From: Peromyscus leucopus
Lineage: Eukaryota > Chordata > Mammalia > Rodentia > Cricetidae
NCBI RefSeq assembly: GCF_004664715.2
Contig: NC_051069.1
Coordinates: 1,244,001-1,308,000 of the forward strand
Reading direction: 5' to 3'
DNA: 64,000 nt
Both the position numbers and the translations under genes were made by a program. This document shows, piece by piece, positions 10,132 to 21,346 of this stretch. How positions within the stretch are numbered: position 1 is the stretch's first letter; every line of letters begins with the position of its first letter. The notes beneath the pieces were generated by a model that saw only the letters and a list, made by a program, of their open reading frames with translations, searched no databases and was not told where the DNA came from.

Positions 10132-10789
10132 GTAGAGAAGCCGCTCCTGGAAGAAAAAGAGGAGATCCCAAAGCGACTTGTTAACCTGGCCTTCTTAGCT
10201 GGCTTTCTTTTATTTGGAGTGCCTGAGCCTGATTGGTCCAAAGACTGCAAACAAGGGGTTGAGCTGAGGGGCTTCTGTCTGGCTGAACTGAAAGGCTGCC
10301 AGACACTTTGGTTGCATGAAGCATCGAGGTAGGGACCTGGCAGGCTAAGGAAAAGCCCAAAGGAAAAGGGACGAGGGCTACGTTGGTGGAAGAAAAGGGG
10401 TGGTGGTGGTGGAAGAAGACCTGCCCGAAGTGTCAAGGTGGAAAAGGTGTAAGGAGGGGAAGAGAGGAAGGGATGGTGGTCATCCATTTGCAGAAGAGCC
10501 AATGGTCAGGAGTCATTTATTTGGTGAGTCAGGGCATTCTTAGGATTCACACAGCTCCTGAGCTGGTTTTACGGCTTTTGAGTCCAGTGTCTGCATCCCT
10601 GGCTGTAGGGAGTTCGCTGGGAAGCTGGTTCTGCCTATTGGCAGAAGTCTCCTTTGGGCTGTCTCTGCCAGGGGCCTCTCTTTGCCTTTCTAGCTACCTA
10701 GGGAAAGAAACTGTCTCACAGACCATCTCCACCACTCATAATGAAGTTATTCCATCTTTCAAGCAATGTCCTCGTGTTTGACAAGTACC
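10132..10789. other. Unique sequence
   Basis: Nothing recognised. A purine-rich GGT/GGA stretch lies at 10388-10480. Open frames on both strands (10110-10502 minus, 10383-10781 plus) overlap each other and look like chance. Confidence 0.5.
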
Positions 10790-11135
10790 AGGGACTTTAA
10801 TTGAAAATTACTTTGGGAATCTTGCCAGACATCATGAATTGAAAATATGGAAAGCCGTTCTCGTGGGTCAGGGGTGTAACAAGGCCCATGTCAAATGTCA
10901 TTACCTCTCGTGCATTCCAGGATTGTGCAGGTGGGAAGCCAAGTGTTGATTGCATATTTTAGCCCAAGAATAATTTCCTGAATGGCAATTTGTTCCTTTA
11001 TTTGATGAAACTGAGGTTTTCAACAGCAGTAAAATGCAATCTTTCCAGAGTATATTTCCGTGGGTTATAAAGATTGATTATGCTGCTTAGTGAGAGATTC
11101 ATTATTTGGTCATTTAGACTGTAATTTATTTAAAA
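10790..11135. promoter_or_regulatory. Candidate conserved noncoding element
   Basis: An AT-leaning, repeat-free, non-coding 345-bp stretch rich in homeodomain/bZIP-like words ('aattgaaaatta', 'tgcatattttag', 'gtcattacctc', 'gtaatttattt'), very unlike the decayed repeats around it. The composition is typical of developmental enhancers, but conservation was not tested; this is inference. Confidence 0.3.
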
Positions 11136-11872
11136 AAAAAAACACAAAAAAACTCAACAACCCCCAAACACTAATGAATTCCAGTTAGAAAGCTTTGTCC
11201 CATGAACAGTGGTATTTCGCTCAGCATTGCTTCAAACTGATAGCCCTGAGAGACGTGAGAAGGGGAAGCTAGGGGGCCAGTCCTGTTCTAAGCTGGCCTA
11301 ATGTCACTTTTTGGATCACAGAGGGCCCTCTCATTTCTGTGGCTCTCAGAGCAGCCGTCTCCGGCTCCTTGAATCCTCCAGCGGACTGTAATTTCTATTT
11401 CTGCAATCAAATGGGGGGGGGGGTACAGCAGGGCAAACACATGGCCAGAGGCAAAACCTCAAGTCCAGAACAGACACAGAGCATAGAAAAGACCCCCCTG
11501 CAGACAGTCAGGCTAGAGAGGTCTGAGGAAGAAACCACTGAGAGAGGAGACAGGCCAGCGCAGGAGGAGACAGACGAAGGAGAGCATGGCCCCTCTCCAC
11601 ACCTGGAACTAACTGGTTCTTCTCCTTGTTGGTGACCTCATACTGCTTGCAGACCCACTCCCGAGTGGACCCTTCTAGAGCCCGCAGCCCTAAAGACACT
11701 TCTACAGAAAAATAAACAAATAAATCTGTTTCCAGCTTTGCATATCAGAAGCAAACAACCTAAAGGCTATGGGGGTTGGGATACTTGAGAAAGGACAAGA
11801 CAAAGGGCAGCCTCTGTCTTGAGCCCTGCTCATGCCCAGTTTAAGTTTGAAGTCTGAAGAACACAGGAGCTC
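11136..11872. other. Unique sequence
   Basis: An A-rich run (11131-11150) and a G-run (11412-11422) are the only simple features. No repeat or gene recognised. Confidence 0.5.
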
Positions 11873-11933
11873 ACATGCACACACACACACATGCACATGC
11901 ATGCACCCACACACACGCATGCATACACGCACA
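11873..11933. repeat. Imperfect (CA)n
   Basis: CA units are interrupted by 'tgcatgca'-type blocks, so it alternates purine and pyrimidine throughout. Confidence 0.85.
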
Positions 11934-12976
11934 ATTGAAAAATACAAGAAAACGAAGGCATACGTTTTCCTCTTTCTTCTACAGACAAGGAAACTCAGCT
12001 TCAGGGAGGCTGAATATCTTGTCTTCTTCAAGGGTTTGCCTAAATTCCCGATTCTTGCTGTCCTCTAGTCTGTTCACACACTGGTGGAAACAGATTAGAC
12101 AAGTCATTGCACATGAGAAGCCGTTACTATCAGACTTACCGGTCATTTACCAAGGCTTCTCAGGTCCAGTCTTTGGATTCACTGTACAGCTACGTGGTTT
12201 CACTTTATACCTCACGATTGCAGGGCCACATGTGAGGCCAGGTACCCCAGAAAGGAAGTGTAAGAGGAGCCTCAGGTCAAGAGCATGGAAATGTCTTCTC
12301 CAAATACCTTCTGAAGTCTGGTCACCTTGACTCAGAAGAGGGTGCCCCTACCCCTGTCCCTGCCACTGTCCCAGACCAGAGACTGGAGGTACCATTTGAA
12401 GAGCTGTGCCTTCCTCGCTAGGCTTCAGGGGAATGGATCAACTCCATTACTGCAATCAAGGATGGGAAAATGGCACAGGCAATGGAGCCCAGCCAAGGGC
12501 AAGTCTTCATTTGATCTTCAAAGGAATCCACAACAGGAGAAGCACAGCCATTGGAGCGAACAGAACATCCTTTATTGTTCCTTTGAGATGGTCCCAACCC
12601 AGTTTCCACAAAGTCGTGCTTCAAATTCCTTCAGCATTCTTACATTTCCTCATTACCGTGTCTCTAGGGAAAACCCCTCAACCTTTCAACATCCAGGGAT
12701 CTCATTTCCAGAGATTCCAAAGATACAACTGCAAAGTCCACTCAAATAGTTCTCGAAAAACAAAAGCTCATTTTTTTTAAAAAAAGCGTCACTCCGCGGC
12801 GACAGATTTCACTATTATCTGTCTCTCCATATGTCTCTTTTAAGATTGTTACCAAGCAGTTTCTTTTCAAGTGCACATAGATGCTTGTTTTTCTACTTAT
12901 CCTGGGCTACCATGAAGGAAAAGAAGATCTGACGAGAGGTCTAGATCTGAGAAATGTGGAGATGATTTTCTTCTAA
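11934..12976. other. Unique sequence containing one copy of a local duplication
   Basis: 12015-12135 resembles 14283-14420 (see findings). 11983-12030 ('acagacaaggaaactcag') could be a MIR antisense scrap. Open frames at 12327-12749 and 12406-12780 are in different frames of the same DNA, with no family recognised. Confidence 0.45.
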
Positions 12977-13190
12977 AGATTTTTTTTTTTTAGTTTTTAA
13001 TTTTCTGTGTGTAGGTGGGTGGTAAGGGGGGTGACCACGAGTTTAGGTGTTCTTGGAAGCTAGAAGAAAGCACTGGATTCCCAGAGACTGGAGTTATAGT
13101 GATAGTGAACCATCCAACATGGGCGGTGGGAGCCAAGTTCAGGTCCTCTGCAAGAGCAGTACATGAGCCATCTCCAGCTCCTGGAGTTGA
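12977..13190 (-). mobile_element. B3-type SINE
   Basis: The T-run at left is its poly(A). The head on minus reads 'ctggagatggctcatgtact' and 'cctgaacttgg'. The middle includes the antisense of 'ggatggttcactatcact'. A B1 abuts its 5' end. Confidence 0.85.
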
Positions 13191-13345
13191 TCTTTCTTCA
13201 AGACAGGGTTTCTCTGTGTAGTCCTGGCTGTCCTAGAACTCAGGCTGTAGACCAGGCTGGTTTTGAACTCATGGAGATCCACCTGCTTCTGCCTCCTGAG
13301 TGTTGGGTTGGGGTGTGTGCCACAACCTCCCCACTTCTGGGAGCT
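13191..13345 (-). mobile_element. B1 SINE
   Basis: 'aagacagggtttctctgtg', 'ggctgtagaccaggctgg' and 'gatccacctgcttctgcc' show an antisense B1. Similar words on either side ('ctggagttgatcttt' and 'ctgggagctggtcttt') may be a worn TSD. Confidence 0.88.
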
Positions 13346-13817
13346 GGTCTTTATGGTGCATTCTCAGTGAACAAAGACAATACCAAGAGGAGGTGGTGCA
13401 CCCACAGGTTACTGCAGATTCATTGAACAGTAAGTGAGAGAGTCAAATTTCAAAGCATAGGCAGCAAAAGGGAGCACAGGAGACAAGGGACTGTTAAGGA
13501 AACACATGTCTGTTCTTTATGCTCTTGTTCCCCGAGTAACTGGTAACTTTTTTGAGCCAGAGCTGTGTTCCCTAGCCTAGCCCTTGAACCTTCCTGTATG
13601 GCTAGGCTGGCTATGCCCAGCGCAGGCAAAGCAGTGATAGCAATGTGCTTGGCTTGCTAAGTCAAGAGGCCTGGGCCTTCCTTTTCCTCCTGCCTCACAC
13701 AGTCTGGCTTTGTGGAACCTTCGCCTAACACAGCCAGTGTCTGGCACATTAGTTATTCTTGTTTTCTTAACTCTCATCAATGAATTTATAGTAGTAACAT
13801 ATTTAATTGGGGGGGGA
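13346..13817. other. Unique sequence with possible L2/MIR scrap
   Basis: 'gccagtgtctggcacattag' at about 13730 resembles the L2/MIR 3' phrase 'agtgcctggcacatag', too little for a firm call. The rest is unassigned. Confidence 0.4.
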
Positions 13818-14045
13818 GTGCTGGGAAGACTGTTCAGCAGCTCAGAGCACTGGCTGCTTTTGCAAAGGATCCTGATTTGATTTCTAGTATCACATGCTGG
13901 CTCACAACTGACTGTATCTTCATTCCTAGGGGATCCAATGCCCTCTCCTGGCCTCCAAGGGCACTGCATGCATGTGGTGCACATACATGCACGCATACAT
14001 GCTGGCAAGATACCCATAGATCTAAAATAATAAATGTCTAAAAAT
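13818..14045 (+). mobile_element. B3-type SINE
   Basis: 'ctgggaagactgttcagcag', 'gagcactggctgcttttgc', 'aggggatccaatgccctctc' and 'ggtgcacatacatgcacgc' in B3 order, ending in AATAATAAA. Confidence 0.88.
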
Positions 14046-14395
14046 GTAAGGAATATTTTTAAATATTTAATTTTGTGGCAGTGGTGAGGCTGACATAAAA
14101 ATCAGAGAGCATTCTGTAAAGTGCCTCCTCACTGTTGCATCCCCAGGGTCTGGGCTGGAAGGTTCTAGAACCTGACAGTCGTGATTCCTTTTCAACTCTC
14201 TCTGAGCCATTGTGGTGTTCCCCTTCACAGCAGTTCTGCTTTTCTTCGAAGTCATGCATTTTCCTCTCAGAAGCCAGGTGCTTTGTCTTGTCTAAGGAAT
14301 TGATTCTAAATTTCCGTTTCTTGCTATCTTCCAGTCTTTCCGTGGACAAGTGCGCACATACTTGCTTGCACACTTTGTGACTTTTCACAGCACTG
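14046..14395. other. Unique sequence, second copy of a local duplication
   Basis: 14283-14420 resembles 12015-12135. Otherwise nothing recognised. Confidence 0.45.
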
Positions 14396-14955
14396 TGGGA
14401 GTGGCGGGGTTACTGTCAGATCGGTAAGCCCTAAATCAATCATCACACATTGTCCACATCTCCAGCTCCATATTTCATATGCCGGGGCGTTTGCTTCTCA
14501 GTGTAAATAAGAATCATTCCCAGTGTGTCGTGCAGTCTCATTAGCCCTTAAACGCGGGCAGTTGTTGTCTTTGCTAAGTGGAAACGGATTCTCTGAAGTA
14601 ATTGCTCTTTTGTAATATTAGAAATATCTCAATGGTGACAGCTTGGAAACAATTTAACTTGTAAGTCCTTAAACCAAATAATAAATAAACCCTTGTGATT
14701 CATGTTTCCAGAAGGGGCGATGAAGATTATCCCTACAGCTGTTCGTGATATAATATCAAAATGAAAAACACGTACGTGTGAAACTGCAAGCCCACGCTGC
14801 TTCGCTTTGCTCAGTTTGCAGAGAGCTCTGATGTGAAGACATCCTTGGGAAGATGCAACCCACAATATTTCATCCGATTGTCATTTAGCCAAACCACAAC
14901 AATACTCCTGAGGCCTCTTCAGTTTCACTGACAGCGCTTGTTATTTCAGTTGCTG
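14396..14955. promoter_or_regulatory. Candidate conserved noncoding element with palindrome
   Basis: A 560-bp repeat-free segment dense in regulatory-like words ('gaagtaattgctcttttgtaa', 'aaataataaataaac', 'gtcatttagcc'). It holds a perfect 12-bp palindrome 'acacgtacgtgt' at 14768-14779 with two nested CACGT halves (E-box/ACGT core). No coding frame above about 78 codons. Conservation was not tested. Confidence 0.3.
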
Positions 14956-15039
14956 CAAAAGGGATCCTTAATAGTGATGCTAACTCGAGCTCTCCATGGC
15001 CAGAAGAGAACAGGAATCTTTAAAAAACAAACAAACTGA

Positions 15040-15258
15040 TTTTTTAAAAGATCTTCATGTGTATGAGCACTCAGCCTGTATGTATGTATGTGCACCCTAT
15101 ACATGCAGTGCCTGTGAAAGCCAGAAGAGGGCACTGTATACCTTGGACCTGGAGTTACTGATGGTTGGGAGCAGCTGTGTGTTTGCTGGGAATTGAGTTC
15201 CCGTCCTCTGCAAGAGCATCTAGTGGTCCCAGGCGATGAGACACCTTTCCAGCTTCAC
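15040..15258 (-). mobile_element. B3-type SINE
   Basis: Antisense B3: 'gccagaagagggcactgtat', 'cctggagttactgatgg', 'gctgggaattgagttcccg', then 'tcctctgcaagagcatctag'. It sits just left of another B3 in the same orientation. Confidence 0.86.
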
Positions 15259-15267
15259 ACCAGTGTT

Positions 15268-15478
15268 TGTTTGTTTGTTTTTTAAGATTTCTTTTTTTAT
15301 TTGTGTGAATGTAAGTGTGTGTGTGTGTGCCTGCAGGAAACAGAACAGGGCATCAGATCCTTTGGAGCTGGAGTTACAGTGTTTGTGAGCGGCCCAACAC
15401 AGGTAGTGGGAATCAAAACTCAGGTCCTCTGAAAGAACAGTAGGTGTTCCTAACTGCTAAGCTATCTCTTCAGTTGGT
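15268..15478 (-). mobile_element. B3-type SINE, tandem neighbour
   Basis: 'ttttttaagatttcttttttt' then a GT run, 'agaacagggcatcagatcc', 'ggagctggagttacagtg' and 'gctaagctatctcttcag'. It has the same orientation as the previous SINE and is separated from it by about 10 bp, so A-rich-tail targeting is likely. Confidence 0.86.
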
Positions 15479-15764
15479 AGCTATAGATAATTTTGATGTT
15501 TTATTTCTGATGTAAGGGAAGAGGTCTGTGGTATTGTTTGGCGTGTTGTGGGGGGACTTTAAAAATATAAAGGTGAAACAGACATGGGCAAGTGCATATG
15601 GTACTAATTTGACTATGTACCTGAGCTCCTAAATTGCTGGAATTCCTGTTTACATCAAAGGTGGGTTTAAACAACAGAAAGTAGAATTATAACTTAAAAA
15701 AAAAATCCATAATCTAAGTCAATAATTTATTGGCAGAATTCCCCCAGCAACTTAAAATTTTATG
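15479..15764. other. Unique AT-rich sequence
   Basis: Nothing recognised. Confidence 0.5.
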
Positions 15765-15965
15765 AGAATAATAATAACTACCACATGTTGCCAACTTGCT
15801 CTGTACCAGGCTCTGGGTTTGATGGCCTTAGATGTTTAGTTTGACCAAGTCTTTGTGACCATCGCCTGAGATGCTCCCTCTTAGCTTCTGAAGTGGAGAA
15901 AACACATTCTGCTGGGTTACTGAGAAGGCTTCCAGCACAGGGTTGCCTGACTCAAAATGCCTTCC
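15765..15965 (-). mobile_element. MIR-like fragment
   Basis: 'aataataataactaccacatg' followed by 'gctctgtaccaggctctggg' follows the antisense MIR phrase 'aataatagctaacat...ctatgtgccaggcactg'. The right half is weaker. Confidence 0.45.
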
Positions 15966-16009
15966 ATGTCCACCTTGGAGGCTCATGAGCTACCTCACAA
16001 CTGCCTAAG

Positions 16010-16242
16010 GAACTGGTGAGGGCGAGGGACGTTGCTAGAGTACTTGCCCAGCATGCACAGAACCGTAACATTTATCCCAGCATGGTACAAAAGGGATGTG
16101 TGGCACACACCTGTAATCCTAGCACTCGGGAAGTAGATGTAGAAGGATCTGAAGTTCAAGGTCATCCTATACCTACAGAACAAGTTTGAGGTCAACCTGG
16201 GATACGTGAGGCCCTTGTATCAAAAAAAAAAAAAAAAAAAAA
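16010..16242 (+). mobile_element. B4 (ID-B1 fusion) SINE
   Basis: The ID-like head ('gctagagtacttgcccagca') and 'cccagcatggtacaaaa' join to the B1-like part 'gtaatcctagcactcggg...aaggtcatcctatacc' and 'gaggtcaacctgggatac', with an A-run at 16221-16241. Confidence 0.8.
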
Positions 16243-16252
16243 GGAGGAGGAG

Positions 16253-16552
16253 GAGCTGGGGAGATATAGTTTAGGTAATAAAGAGCTTGCTGTCGAGTAT
16301 GAGGGTCTGAGTTTGAGCTCCTGAATCTACATAAAAAAGTTGGGCATAATGACATGCTTGCACTCCCAGGGCTGCGGAAGCAACAGTTGGATCTTTGAGG
16401 CTCACTGGCTGGCCAGCCTAACCTGATCTGTGAGCTCCATGCCAACGGAAGAGTCTAACAAACAGGATGGCACCCAAGGAACACCACCCACTGACTTCTG
16501 ATCTCTACAAGCGTGTGCACACAAATTCATGCTCTCTAGCACACACACACCC
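16253..16552 (+). mobile_element. Composite tRNA-B1 SINE
   Basis: It lies directly after the A-tail of the B4. 'gctggggagatatagtttag', 'gggtctgagtttgagctcc', then 'actggctggccagcctaacc', and a tail ending in CA. Confidence 0.82.
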
Positions 16553-18232
16553 AGCGGAGAGAGAAGTTGATGACAACGCGGTTACCCATGTCAATCAAGA
16601 GAGTTTTAGGTTGTGAGTTTAAGTTCCCTTTGGTTCTTTCCTCCTTTGCTTTCTTTGGAATGGGTCCTCAGTGGACAGGACTGAGGCGGGGTTGTGTGTG
16701 TGTGTGTGTGTGTGTGTTTCCTGAAACCCAGCATCTGTGCTTACCTCTCCAGGTTCCTCAGAGATGGCATCCCTTCTGGTGTCACATCCTGCCGGGAAGC
16801 CTCCTTGCTCCTTGTTTCTGACTGGCTGACAAATCCTTGCTAATCTGGGAACTCCCCCCAAGCGATGCTAGGAGGGCAGAGGGCTTTGATCATGGACAGA
16901 TGCCCTGTGATGGATGCTCTCTGGCGGACACTATTTCCCCCACTTGACTCAGAAGTGGGAGGGAAAGGAAGGCCGGAGGTGCCAGTTCCAGGCAGGCGTG
17001 CGTGGGTGGTTAGCTCCTGTCACCTGACTCTGTCACCCTTCCTGACATGCCCATTCATCAGATGGGACCTTTCTCCTTACCCAGAAGGATGAGTCCCTGG
17101 GGGGTGTGGTTACAGCAGAGAGTGTGGAATACCACCTGAGTCACAGTGCTTGTTTATATGAGAAAATGTTCCCACGGTGTTCTGGTCCAAGTCACTAAAG
17201 AGAGGCGGGCTTAAGTCATAGGGGTTCTGAATGAACGCATTTTGGTGGCAAGCAGTGAGGTAGCGCACTCCGGGGTGGATGGATTCCACAGACTGTAATT
17301 CATGCTCTTCACTGCTTCTTGAATTCTCTCCTGACTTGTGGTTTTTAGGAAGTTTCCATTCAAATGCTGCAGCTCCTGGATTTAGGTTCCCTAAGTTCTC
17401 ACTCACCAAGTGGTCCTTGACTTTCATAGTGGCCTGCAGGCCACGCCCTCCAGGGCTCCCCATCAGAGCTCAGGCTAATCTCTGCTGCTCAGGGAAGGTG
17501 CCCAGGCTTGCTGACATTTCACACCACATCATAGCTATACGTGGGAGCTAGTGATGAGGGCTGTGATTCAGAAAAGCGGTGCTCGGAGCACTGAGTGGAG
17601 CTGTTAAGGCAAAAATAAACATACATCCATGAATTCATAGGCTTTTGCAAGGGAAACATGACACTTAGGGTGTTTACTGATGTAAGATGCTATGAGATTG
17701 GTATTGGTGACCTTGGTGATGGCTTCTCTTCCCATCAGCTCCAAGTTCGGCCCTTCAGTCCCGCAGGTTGATCTCTCACCTGCGGTTGCTTGGGCGTTAG
17801 AAAAAGTCAGAATGTCAACACTGAGCAAAAGCTGCGTTAAGTAACCACAGTTGATACACCAAACAGTCATACATATAGTGTGACCTCTGGTGAAACACAG
17901 CAAAGTGCTCTAGCTGGGTCCTCACCCGTGGTCCGGGCAGGTCCAATGACTACTGTCAATGTTGTAGGAATAAGCTGAGCTCATGGTGTTCGGACCACCA
18001 GGCAGGGCTTGGACCATGAAGGAGAGCACGAATCTCTTAAGTCCCAGCTAGGACTGATCCCTTTCTACTTGGTAACACAGATTTCCTTTTCTCTAGAACT
18101 CCTTCATGTCATTGTCGCTCAAGAGTGAGGACAGGCACAGTGAATTAGCTGAATAAGATTTGACAGAACACGGGTTTGGGTCAAAGCCATGGTCCTTAAA
18201 ATCTGACACTTAGAAGACCAGAATAGGGGGAC
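16553..18232. other. Unique 1.7 kb with a small (GT)n
   Basis: GT run at 16694-16718. No repeat family or gene recognised in the rest. Frames up to 117 codons (17110-17463 minus) are unsupported. Confidence 0.5.
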
Positions 18233-18295
18233 TGTCTTAGTTACTTTTCTCATTGTTGTGGCCGAAGACCTGACAAGAAGCATCCCAGGCTCCCT
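18233..18295 (-). mobile_element. MaLR LTR end fragment
   Basis: 'tgtcttagttacttttctcat' then 'tgttgtggccgaagacc' is the antisense 3' terminus of the rodent MaLR LTR. The rest of the element is not evident. Confidence 0.5.
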
Positions 18296-20305
18296 GCAGT
18301 CACCACAGGAGAGTGACAGACAAGGCAGATGCCCCAGAGGGCAGTCTCTCTTCCCTCTTCATTTACACATCTGTGGGAGAAAGGGACTGTCAGCTCTTCC
18401 AGCCTTGACTTTTGTGAGGCATCAACTCATACTGTATCCATGTGGACAGGCCTTTCACCTCTGTCTTCAGACTAGAAACTATCCCACATGCTCAGAGTGG
18501 TCAGTGGACATGGTCGGGCCTCTGTGGGGGTCCTGGTCTCTTCTCTGTGCTCAGTGCACACCAACTGCAGGAGCTTGGACGTTAGATATTCTTCTACTGT
18601 GAACTCATGCTGTGTGCTTTACCTTAGTGTGCAGGAAACTCTGAAATATTAATGGTATGTCCTTAATAAACCCCATGAATATGCAAAAGAAAGAGCCAAA
18701 CCCACCCATGATGCCAACAGAAAAGCTACGAGAACTCTTACACTTTCATACTGTTCCCATATGAAATACACACAGGAGTAAATACCTATTTTATGAAAGT
18801 ACGATGCCCTTGTTTATTTTGTACATATGATTTTGACTTAAACATATGGCAAAACATCATCAATGAATGCAGATCTACTGCACAGTGGTGTGGACTGATT
18901 TAACTCCTTTTCCACCAAATATGAATGTCTGGTAATCTTCTGCAATGATGAGCATTTGGGTAGGAAAGAGTATCAGTTTTCATCTAGAGGCCTTGGCACC
19001 TGGCCTCATAGCATCTGACTATGACTGATGAGGGAGATACCAAGAGTTACAAACTGGGGGTCCTGGTATCTGGCATTTCTCACACTGTCTTCCAGCCTCC
19101 AGGAAACAGTGAATTCTTGAGGCCAAACTATGTGTTGAGTCAGGGCTGGAGAGAATCTGATTGGTTTGGAACTGACTTTATCTCCAGGGATCCTTGGAGG
19201 GGGAATGACCTCAATCTAGGACATGCTTCCTGGAACATGACTCTCCAGTGGGCTAAACCCACAGTGTCTTCCAAAGAATAGAGCCATCACCCACAGAGCA
19301 CAGACTGTCTTCTGTTCATGGCGGAGCCCAGCGCAAGCCTTTGTTGGCACCTGAGCAAGCGGGGAGCGTGGAGGAGGGGGAGAAGGAACGACCAGGAGAA
19401 CCAGACTCCGATGGTTCGTTTCTTGAGTAGGAGCTGCTGGTGGTAGATGGTACCAAGGGGTCAGGGAAGGAATCTGGCAATTATGGAATGCCTGGCAGCA
19501 TTCTCCCAACTCTCAAAATGATTCTTCCGTATGTAGAGGAGGAAACGGAATGATTCGGACAGGGTCATTTCCCTAAGGCCAGCTGACAGCTGAAGAAGTG
19601 AGATAAACTTGGACTCTTGTCTTTCTGGAATTTTCTGTCAGGCTGGGTTGAGAAATTTGGGGAGTGCCCAGAAGCCCAGTGAAGTGAAAACTAACGTGTA
19701 TCAATTTTGAGACTAACGAGTTTAATAACACGTTAAGAGAGCTAAAAATAATGGCCGTGTGAGGCGCCAGCTTACATTTCAGTCCATGAAGTTAACCACT
19801 CTGTCTTCAGACTAGAAATCCTGCCGTATCCCGGGAATGAGGCCACAGAGGGAGGATAGGCTGGGATCTGACTTCCAGGGGTCCTGCCATCTTCCCTGGA
19901 CTCAGTGAATTCACAGCAATCAGCAATCATGAGGGCTTAGAAATGAGATCTTCCCTGAGCTGAGCCCAGGGGAGCGGCATTGGAGCGTGGACTAGCTAGG
20001 GGTCCCCTCACGTTGCAGCTAGTCTGTCTCCTGATGTGGCTGAGAGTTACGGGTCTAGCTGGCCTCAAGGATCCCGATGTCCGAGGGATGGGCTTGGTCT
20101 CCAGGCGTGGGGTTCTGTTCTGCACCTTTAACTCTTGTCCTCTTTCTGGAGGAAGCCACTTGAGGGAGGGTACAGGACCAGATAGTAAATACTCAGGTTT
20201 TGAAACAGAAGTCTCCAACAGCACAGAAAAGAATAAACATGGCTGTGCTTAGCTGGTGGGCTGTAGTTCTCAAGATTCTTCTGAACTCTGATAGTTTTTT
20301 AAAGT
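18296..20305. other. Mostly unique 2.0 kb
   Basis: Weakly similar modules occur at about 18455-18560 and 19795-19915 ('ctctgtcttcagactagaaa' in both). 19530-19625 ('gaggaaacggaatgattc...aaggccagctgacagctgaag') could be an antisense MIR. No gene is supported. Confidence 0.45.
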
Positions 20306-20530
20306 CCCTGGAGATGTAGCTCAGTTGAATGCTTACCCAGTACCCATAAGGTTCTGTTTTGGTCCCTAGCATCACACAAATCAGGCATAATGGCATAATC
20401 TGTGATCCAAAAACTTTGGAGGTAGAGGCAGGAGGATCAAAAATTTAAGATCATCCTTGACTACAGAGTGAGTTTCAAGTTAGCCTGAGTCAGCCTCAGC
20501 CTGGGCTACATGAGATCTGGTTACAAAACA
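20306..20530 (+). mobile_element. B4 (ID-B1 fusion) SINE
   Basis: 'ctggagatgtagctcagttg' and 'ggtccctagcatcacac' (ID half) followed by 'ggaggtagaggcaggaggat', 'agatcatccttgactacag' and 'cctgggctacatgagatc' (B1 half). Confidence 0.85.
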
Positions 20531-20559
20531 GAATCCCCTCCCCCTCAAACCTGCAGTGA

Positions 20560-20832
20560 TGTATTACCTGGTATCTATTAGGATGGCCATTACAAAAATA
20601 AAATAAAATAAAATAGAAAATATGCATGAGCCCCTCTGTCCAGTCCCCACTTCCCCCAAACAAAAGAGCAAACAAAACCCACAAAAATAAAAGTTGGGAA
20701 AAAAAAAATCAAATGTTGGAGAGGATGTGGAGAAAACAGAATCTCTGTCCACTGTTAGTGTGAATGTAAAAGTGTGCCATTACCTTAAATTCAACACAGT
20801 AGTTCATTGCGTAATTAAAAATAGGCTACCTT
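20560..20832 (+). mobile_element. L1M ORF2 3'-end fragment, left part
   Basis: Sense text 'tattaggatggccattac...atgttggagaggatgtggag...ccactgttagtgtgaatgtaaa' is the classic L1 ORF2 end ('ttggagaggatgtggagaaa...actgttggtgggaatgtaaa'). The frame is destroyed by indels. Confidence 0.75.
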
Positions 20833-20988
20833 GCTGGGCAGTGGTGGCACACGCCTTTAATCACAGCACCCAGGAGACAGAGGCAGGCAGATCTCTGTGA
20901 GTTCGAGGCCAGCCTGATCTACAGGGCAAGATCCAGGACAGGCACCAAAACTACACAGAGAAACCCTGTCTTGGGAAAAAAAAAAAAA
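20833..20988 (+). mobile_element. B1 SINE nested in L1M
   Basis: 'tgggcagtggtggcacacgc', 'gagttcgaggccagcctg', 'caggacaggcaccaaaac' and an A-tail. TSD 'ggctacctt' (20824-20832) versus 'ggttacctt' (20989-20997), one mismatch. Confidence 0.92.
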
Positions 20989-21259
20989 GGTTACCTTATA
21001 GAATTTAGCCCTTGCATTTCTGGTGTGTTCCAGAGAATTGAAAGCAAGACCTTAAAAGATTAATTATATAACCACACTTATAGAAGATTAATCCCCCTGG
21101 TCAAAAGACAGAGAAAGAAGCAACCCAAATGTCCTCCCGACAGAGGCTCAGAGAGGCAGGTGGTGGTATGTCCATCCAGTGGTGTCTGTCAGCCTTAAAA
21201 AGGAAGTGGATTCTGACACAAGATACACTGTGGACATTATGCAAAGTGATATGGATATC

Positions 21260-21264
<5 letters not shown>
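20989..21264 (+). mobile_element. L1M ORF2 3'-end fragment, right part
   Basis: It continues 'cccttgcatttctggtgtg', 'caacccaaatgtcctcccg', 'cagccttaaaaaggaagtgg' and 'ggacattatgcaaagtgatat', collinear with L1 ('aacctaagtgtccatcaat...gcctttaaaaaagaagg...acattatgctaagtgaaat'). Confidence 0.75.

Positions 21265-21312
<48 letters not shown>
21265..21312. repeat. (CA)n microsatellite
   Basis: About 24 pure CA units at the junction between L1M and the following SINE-like monomer. Confidence 0.95.
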
Positions 21313-21314
<2 letters not shown>

Positions 21315-21346
21315 GAAAAAAAACCTGAACCCATCAATGCTAAAAT

